From contig JBBQZU010000019.1 of assembly GCA_038207425.1 (NCBI GenBank), forward strand, positions 1 to 64,000: DNA of 64,000 bases. Reading direction: 5' to 3'. How positions within the stretch are numbered: the first letter of the stretch is position 1; each line of letters opens with the position of its first letter. Source of the stretch: JBBQZU01 sp038207425 (lineage in GTDB: Bacteria > Bacteroidota > Bacteroidia > Flavobacteriales_D > Cryomorphaceae). The notes beneath the pieces are model-generated. The model saw only the letters and a list, made by a program, of their open reading frames with translations. It was not told the DNA's origin and did no database searches. The position numbers were made by a program, and so were the translations under genes. Positions 59,941-64,000 of this stretch are shown here, one piece after another.

Positions 59941-61177
59941 GTGGCATAATAGTTAGGCCACTTCTCAGCTTTGGGGCAATCCATGTGCTTTTGGGTGGCA
60001 TAATACCTGCTGTATCTGCTACCGCGAAAAGCTCTTCGGGTGTAACTGCTTTCATGGAGAATAGTACCAGATTTTTTTGTTTATCAATTCTTTGCTCAAT
60101 GGCATCGAGCGATTGATTGCCTGGTATGTAGCTCAGTCTTTTATCAGTTTTAGGGTCAACTATCCCGAAATAAGGCATGAGGATATTTTTGGTAAGCAAA
60201 GTTGCGTCAAGCATCTCTGCCGGCGTCAGCCCTGTTTGTTTTTGTTTTATTGTTACTTCAAACCAACCTTCATGTGTTCTTAGTCCGAATTGTCCGTTTT
60301 GGGATGGAGAAATCGGCCTTTCAGATTTTGCAATATTGAATGTTTTTTTGAGAAAGTTTAGCAGCTCTGTTGTATTGCAGGGGCCTGCAAGCTCAACCAG
60401 TCGTTGAAATGGAAGAATTAAAAGCTCGCTACTTGGGATGATCATTGAAAGAATAAAATTGTGCGGTGCAATTTTATTTTCAAGGTTATGAAGATTTTGA
60501 TTTCTCGTTTGCGCTAGTTTTGCAGAACTTGCTGACCTGTGGTGACCATCTGCGATATAAAGCTCATTGATATTTGAGAATTCACTGATTATATTTTGTT
60601 CATCGGCCTTACTCCTTACCACCCAAAGTTGATGTCTGATTCTGTCAGTTGTACAGAAATCATATTCAGGCTGTTCAGATGAAATCCTTTGAACGACTTT
60701 ATTCAATTCTTTGTCATCAGTTCTGTAGGTGAGCAGCACAGGTTCAGCATTAAAGTCGCAGATGTCGAGATACTTGCAAAAAATCTCTTCTCTTTCGGTA
60801 AGGGTATGCTCGTGAATTTTTATTGTTCCGGAGTCATATTCATCTACAGCGACACCACAAACAATACCCGTAAACGTATTCGCAGGTGTGATTTGACGGT
60901 AGATGAAAAGGCATGGCTCGTCATCTTCTTCTAAAAAACCTTCATCAATGAATGACTGGTATCTTTCTTTAACCTTCAGGAATCGCTCGGTAGAATTCGG
61001 TTTTGCTTTGATATTTTGTCCAAATTCGGGGTTTATAATATGAATGAAAGTAAAGGGATTTTCAGATAGTTTTCTGTTCAAATCATTGCGGCTGTATGAT
61101 ACATATGATCTGGAAGCAACGAGATGTACTTTGTCTTTCGGTGGGCGCACAGCGCGAAAAGGGGCAATTTTAGTCAT
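59933..61177 (-). CDS. DUF1015-family protein
   Basis: The 414-residue protein matches DUF1015 family members, often found near serine biosynthesis genes (serC/serA). Signature segments are KIAPFRAVRPPKDKVHLVAS at the N-terminus, FTFIHIINPEF, LFIYRQITPANTFTGIVCGV and ELYIADGHHRSASSAKLA with the conserved D-G-H-H-R motif. The His/Asp cluster could bind a metal or phosphate. No serine biosynthesis gene is in the window. The reaction is unknown. A terminator stem lies between it and the next gene. Confidence 0.92.
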   Translation of the reverse strand: MTKIAPFRAVRPPKDKVHLVASRSYVSYSRNDLNRKLSENPFTFIHIINPEFGQNIKAKPNSTERFLKVKERYQSFIDEGFLEEDDEPCLFIYRQITPANTFTGIVCGVAVDEYDSGTIKIHEHTLTEREEIFCKYLDICDFNAEPVLLTYRTDDKELNKVVQRISSEQPEYDFCTTDRIRHQLWVVRSKADEQNIISEFSNINELYIADGHHRSASSAKLAQTRNQNLHNLENKIAPHNFILSMIIPSSELLILPFQRLVELAGPCNTTELLNFLKKTFNIAKSERPISPSQNGQFGLRTHEGWFEVTIKQKQTGLTPAEMLDATLLTKNILMPYFGIVDPKTDKRLSYIPGNQSLDAIEQRIDKQKNLVLFSMKAVTPEELFAVADTAGIMPPKSTWIAPKLRSGLTIMPLS

Positions 61178-61263
61178 GATAGGTAAATGGCAGTGCGAAT
61201 TTAATCCAATTTAAAGTAGCCTGATGTATAGAATTTGGAGGTATTTTTTTCTTGATAGAAATT

Positions 61264-61298
61264 AAAAAGCCGCGACAGTAAAACTGTCGCGGCTTTTT
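61264..61298 (-). terminator. Rho-independent terminator (strong, symmetrical)
   Basis: A perfect 15 bp inverted repeat (aaaaagccgcgacag / ctgtcgcggcttttt) with a 5-nt loop ends the Cys-rich T9SS gene at 61332. A- and T-runs on its two sides make it work in both directions. Confidence 0.92.
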
Positions 61299-61331
61299 GT
61301 AAGCCAAAGATGTGAATATTTAGTTCACTAA

Positions 61332-63554
61332 TTATTTAGCAATCATGAATTTCTCGATGATTACTTCTGATCCGGTGGTAAGTCTGTAGATGTAAACACC
61401 ATTTGGAAGACCAAGGCCATCGAATTCTAACCTGTATTGAGCATCAGCTTCAGTAACCTGACGGAAAAGCTCAGTTACTTTACGACCGCTCATATCATAT
61501 ACTTCAAGAGTTGTGTACTCTTCAGTTGGTACACTGAAGCTTACGTATGAAGTACCTGCTGTTGGGTTTGGTGAAGACTCAAGCAGTGCCGTTGGGCAAG
61601 CTACTTTGGTTACAGTTACAAGGTTAGATGAAACAACACACTTAGGAAGTACCGGTGGTGTGATTGTTCCAAGGTTAACATTGCTGTAAGAGATATGTAC
61701 AATTCTGTAGATACCGTTAGCAAGCGGATTGAAGTTAAATACTCCGGTTTGGTTTTGAGCAATTACGACAGTAGCAGTTTGGTTCAAAAGAACAAAACGC
61801 GACTGAGGTCCTTGGTTACCACTAACTGTAGCAGTTACAGTACCACCGCATACTGTGGTCACACCACCTGTAGTTACAGTACCACCCGCAAGCTGAATAG
61901 AAGTTACCGCAAGTTGGTTTGACAGGTCAAAGCAACCGCTCAATTGGTTCACGTTAGTGATACCAGTAAGCTGAGCAATGTTGAGCACTGAAACGTGACC
62001 AGCAAAGTAATTGCCAGCAGGAAGGTTCTCAATGTTGAAGAGACCTGAAGCATTTGAAGCAACAACTTCCAAGTCAGACTGACGTACGATTCCGAACAGT
62101 CCTACACCAACATTACCTGAAACGGTAAGCTGTACCTGGTCTTGTTGACCATCACCTTTGCAAAGACCTAAGCGTGGGCTTACTGTTGCAACAGTACCTC
62201 CATCCACATTGCATGGATTGATTGGAGTACCTGCGCAAACACAGTCGGCATCTACTACATCATTCTCTGTATTGGCATTGCCATCATTACAAGCATCGCC
62301 GATGTTAAGACCAAGAGCTGGGCAGTCAACAGGGATGCATGAGCCGTTCAATGCATCATACGCATTCTGGCAAACGGTATCCCAAGATGTGTCGCAGCAG
62401 AAAGGATCGTTGGCGATTACGGTAGCGTATGCTGAACTCGCAGTGTCAACACAAGTTGGTGGAGTTGCAAGACAAGCACCGCCGCCACCGCATGAGCCGT
62501 TCAATGCATCATACGCATTCTGGCAAATGGAATCCCAAGATGAGTCGCAGCAGAAAGGATCGCTGGCTGTAACTGTAGCATAAGCTGTACTGGTAATGTC
62601 AACACAAGCAGGAGGCGCAATACAAGCACCTGTGCAAGAGTTGCTCAGTAAATCGTAAGCGTCTTGACAAACTGAATCCCATGAAGTATTGCAGCAGAAA
62701 GCATCGTTAGCAATAACGGTTGCATAGGCAACACTAAATAAATTAACGCATGCATCAGGTACGGCAGTACAAGGGTCTGTTCCATCGCAAGTGCCACTCA
62801 AGAAGTCATAAGCGCTTTGGCAAAGAGAATCCCAAGATGTTTGGCAGCAGAATGAATCATTGGCGATTGTTGTAGCGTAAGCTGTGCTGTTAATGTCAAC
62901 ACAAGCAGCAGGCGCAACACATACTCCTGTAGAAACACAATTACAACTGGCATCAACTACGCCTGGGAATGGACCGCCTGTGAAGCAAGCATCTCCAATA
63001 TTGGCGAATAGATCTGGACAGTCAAGGGTACATACGTTACCTGGCAACAGTATATCGTAAGCAGCTTGGCAAACGCTGTCCCATTCAGTCTGGCAGCAGA
63101 AAGCATCAGTTGTAACCACTTCCTGGTATGCAGCGCTTAAAATGTTAACGCAAGTTGGAGGTGTGGCTGCACACAAGCATGAGCCGTTCAATGCATTGTA
63201 TGCACTCTGGCATAAGCTATCCCAAGTATTGTTGCAGCAGAAAGGATCGCTGGCTATAACTGTAGCATAAGCTGAACTGCCAGTTTGAACACAAGCAGGA
63301 GTCGTTGCAGTGCAAGTTACAGGACCACCAGTACATGAACCATTCAAGGCGTTGTACGCGTTCTGGCAAATGGAATCCCATGACGTGTTGCAGCAGAAAG
63401 GATCGTTGGTAGTGACTGTGGTATAAGCAGAGCTACTTACATCAACACAGGCAGCTGGAACAGCGGCACACTGAGCTGAAAGATCAGTGGTAGTAAAAGA
63501 AAAGGCGATCAGCAGACTACAGACGCCCAGCATTCGGGTAAAGAACTTTTTCAT
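61332..63554 (-). CDS. T9SS-sorted protein with seven tandem CC-W cysteine-rich repeats
   Basis: The 740-residue protein starts at ATG 63552-63554 with a signal peptide (FTRMLGVCSLLIAFSFTTTD). The frame is open 14 codons further without a signal. Residues about 29-405 hold seven copies of a 46-52 residue unit with the pattern C-x-x-x-x-C...A-Y-x-x-V...F-C-C-x-x-x-W-D-S-x-C-x-x-A-Y...C. Two spacers include G-D-A-C-x-x-G segments that look like Ca-binding turns. The unit resembles Cys-rich repeats seen in Planctomycetes and myxobacteria. The C-terminal third (GLFGIVRQSDLEVVASNASG to the sorting domain LEVYDMSGRKVTELFRQ) is shared with the gene at 56528. It is a probable secreted, disulfide-rich surface protein. 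Confidence 0.88.
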   Translation of the reverse strand: MKKFFTRMLGVCSLLIAFSFTTTDLSAQCAAVPAACVDVSSSAYTTVTTNDPFCCNTSWDSICQNAYNALNGSCTGGPVTCTATTPACVQTGSSAYATVIASDPFCCNNTWDSLCQSAYNALNGSCLCAATPPTCVNILSAAYQEVVTTDAFCCQTEWDSVCQAAYDILLPGNVCTLDCPDLFANIGDACFTGGPFPGVVDASCNCVSTGVCVAPAACVDINSTAYATTIANDSFCCQTSWDSLCQSAYDFLSGTCDGTDPCTAVPDACVNLFSVAYATVIANDAFCCNTSWDSVCQDAYDLLSNSCTGACIAPPACVDITSTAYATVTASDPFCCDSSWDSICQNAYDALNGSCGGGGACLATPPTCVDTASSAYATVIANDPFCCDTSWDTVCQNAYDALNGSCIPVDCPALGLNIGDACNDGNANTENDVVDADCVCAGTPINPCNVDGGTVATVSPRLGLCKGDGQQDQVQLTVSGNVGVGLFGIVRQSDLEVVASNASGLFNIENLPAGNYFAGHVSVLNIAQLTGITNVNQLSGCFDLSNQLAVTSIQLAGGTVTTGGVTTVCGGTVTATVSGNQGPQSRFVLLNQTATVVIAQNQTGVFNFNPLANGIYRIVHISYSNVNLGTITPPVLPKCVVSSNLVTVTKVACPTALLESSPNPTAGTSYVSFSVPTEEYTTLEVYDMSGRKVTELFRQVTEADAQYRLEFDGLGLPNGVYIYRLTTGSEVIIEKFMIAK
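62336..63470 (-). repeat. Seven tandem coding repeats, 138-156 bp each plus spacers
   Basis: Seven repeat units in the T9SS protein gene encode the F-C-C-x-x-x-W-D-S-x-C core. Units 1, 2, 6 and 7 also share the A-L-N-G-S-C end and units 6-7 are nearly identical over long stretches, which points to recent duplication. Units 3-4 are separated by an insert with an N-I-G-D-A-C-F-T-G-G motif that recurs after unit 7 as N-I-G-D-A-C-N-D-G. Confidence 0.85.
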
Positions 63555-63596
63555 GCTTTTTTGGGTTTTTTGGTTAAAAAATTGAAATGTTAACAA

Positions 63597-63813
63597 TCAG
63601 CTATTTAGTTTCGATGAATTGAGCTATACCGAAGATAAACACACTAATTTGCCGACTAAGTTAAGTTTTGGTTTTGCGGAATGCAAATTTTTGCGAATTT
63701 TTTTTTGATTTATGATTTCGTCTCGATCACAATCTTTGATTTATTCCATTGCTATAATACGGGTTATCATTGAATAACCACTGATCCAACAACCATCTGA
63801 AAACTTTTTTTGA
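63597..63813. other. Intergenic stretch before the next T9SS gene
   Basis: This 217 nt AT-rich gap separates the Cys-rich T9SS gene from the truncated gene at the right edge. It should contain the promoter of the Cys-rich gene, but no full TAnnTTTG box was found on the minus strand. No other gene is visible. Confidence 0.4.
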
Positions 63814-64000
63814 TTACCTGGCTATCATAAATTTTTTCACAACCACTTCTTTTGAAGTTATAAGCTGGTATAAATATAAACCATTGGGCAGGGATGTGCC
63901 ATTGAGTTGTATTTTGTATTCCTGATTTGAAATTAGGGGTTTATTGAATAGTTCCAGTACTTTCCTTCCGCTCAAGTCGTACACATCCAAGAGCGCGTAA
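63814..64000 (-). CDS. C-terminal end of a T9SS-sorted protein (partial)
   Basis: The frame runs off the right edge. About 62 residues are present, reading YALLDVYDLSGRKVLELFN and then NGTSLPNGLYLYQLITSKEV and ending VVKKFMIAR before TAA at 63814-63816. This is a type A T9SS sorting domain. The LDVYDLSGRKVLELF and VKKFMIAR parts are close to the ends of the genes at 56528 and 61332 (LEVYDMSGRKV, EKFMIAK). It is a third member of the same paralogue group. Confidence 0.9.
   Translation of the reverse strand, partial: YALLDVYDLSGRKVLELFNKPLISNQEYKIQLNGTSLPNGLYLYQLITSKEVVVKKFMIAR

Noticed and set aside
62336..63470. CRISPR-like array
   Set aside because: The repeats are in frame within a protein gene, diverge like coding repeats and lack the regular repeat-spacer layout.

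Overview
The window comes from a member of the Bacteroidota, most likely the Flavobacteriales or a close uncultivated relative. The evidence is the number of secreted proteins that end in a type A type IX secretion (T9SS) sorting domain (seven complete genes, two cut by the window edges and one decayed), TAnnTTTG promoter boxes in front of many genes, few Shine-Dalgarno sequences, and Bacteroidota-typical families such as GSCFA, YCF48-like/T9SS fusions and TPR-cyclase fusions. No T9SS machinery gene, rRNA, tRNA, CRISPR array or transposase was seen.

Region 1 (1-15.5 kb) is the plastic part. It holds the tail of a T9SS protein, a decayed T9SS protein gene, a TPR-class III nucleotidyl cyclase, an isolated lipoprotein signal-peptide ORF, a TPR lipoprotein, a HigB/HigA toxin-antitoxin pair, a 'mobile mystery' A/B pair (XRE regulator plus Fic protein), mnmE, two T9SS proteins, a decayed EGF-like lipoprotein gene, a serine beta-lactamase-like protein, and a membrane-anchored adenylate cyclase gene broken by four in-frame stops.

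Region 2 (15.5-41 kb) is mostly core metabolism and housekeeping: sucD, fabG with a VWA-like membrane protein, a secreted lysyl-endopeptidase-like protease with a small lipoprotein, dnaA, an acyl-CoA thioesterase, purC-phoH, a SAM hydrolase-family protein, a five-gene operon (TPR protein, phosphosulfolactate synthase-like, rhodanese, DUF368, aroE), glmM, a cysteine desulfurase, a DCC-family protein, a GSCFA protein, an ABC transporter operon ending in a DUF3299-like secreted protein, and an SLC13-type symporter.

Region 3 (41-64 kb) alternates very large surface proteins with housekeeping genes: a helical-repeat protein, a 1529-residue Calx-beta/LamG-like T9SS protein, yebC, plsC, an RluE-like pseudouridine synthase, a prohibitin-like SPFH protein, an FKBP-type isomerase, a rhomboid protease, a TerB/DnaJ protein, a LemA-TPM-TPM operon, htpG, a WD40 protein and a DUF1015 protein. 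It also carries three related T9SS proteins that share their C-terminal part. One of them has seven tandem cysteine-rich repeats.

Several genes have the TAnnTTTG box only 4-5 nt from the best start codon, which suggests leaderless transcripts and helps to fix starts. I found no obviously new multi-gene system. The strongest leads are the cysteine-rich repeat protein and its paralogues, the small toxin/Fic island, the ABC-DUF3299-like operon, the phosphosulfolactate synthase operon, and the gene remnants in the first 15 kb.
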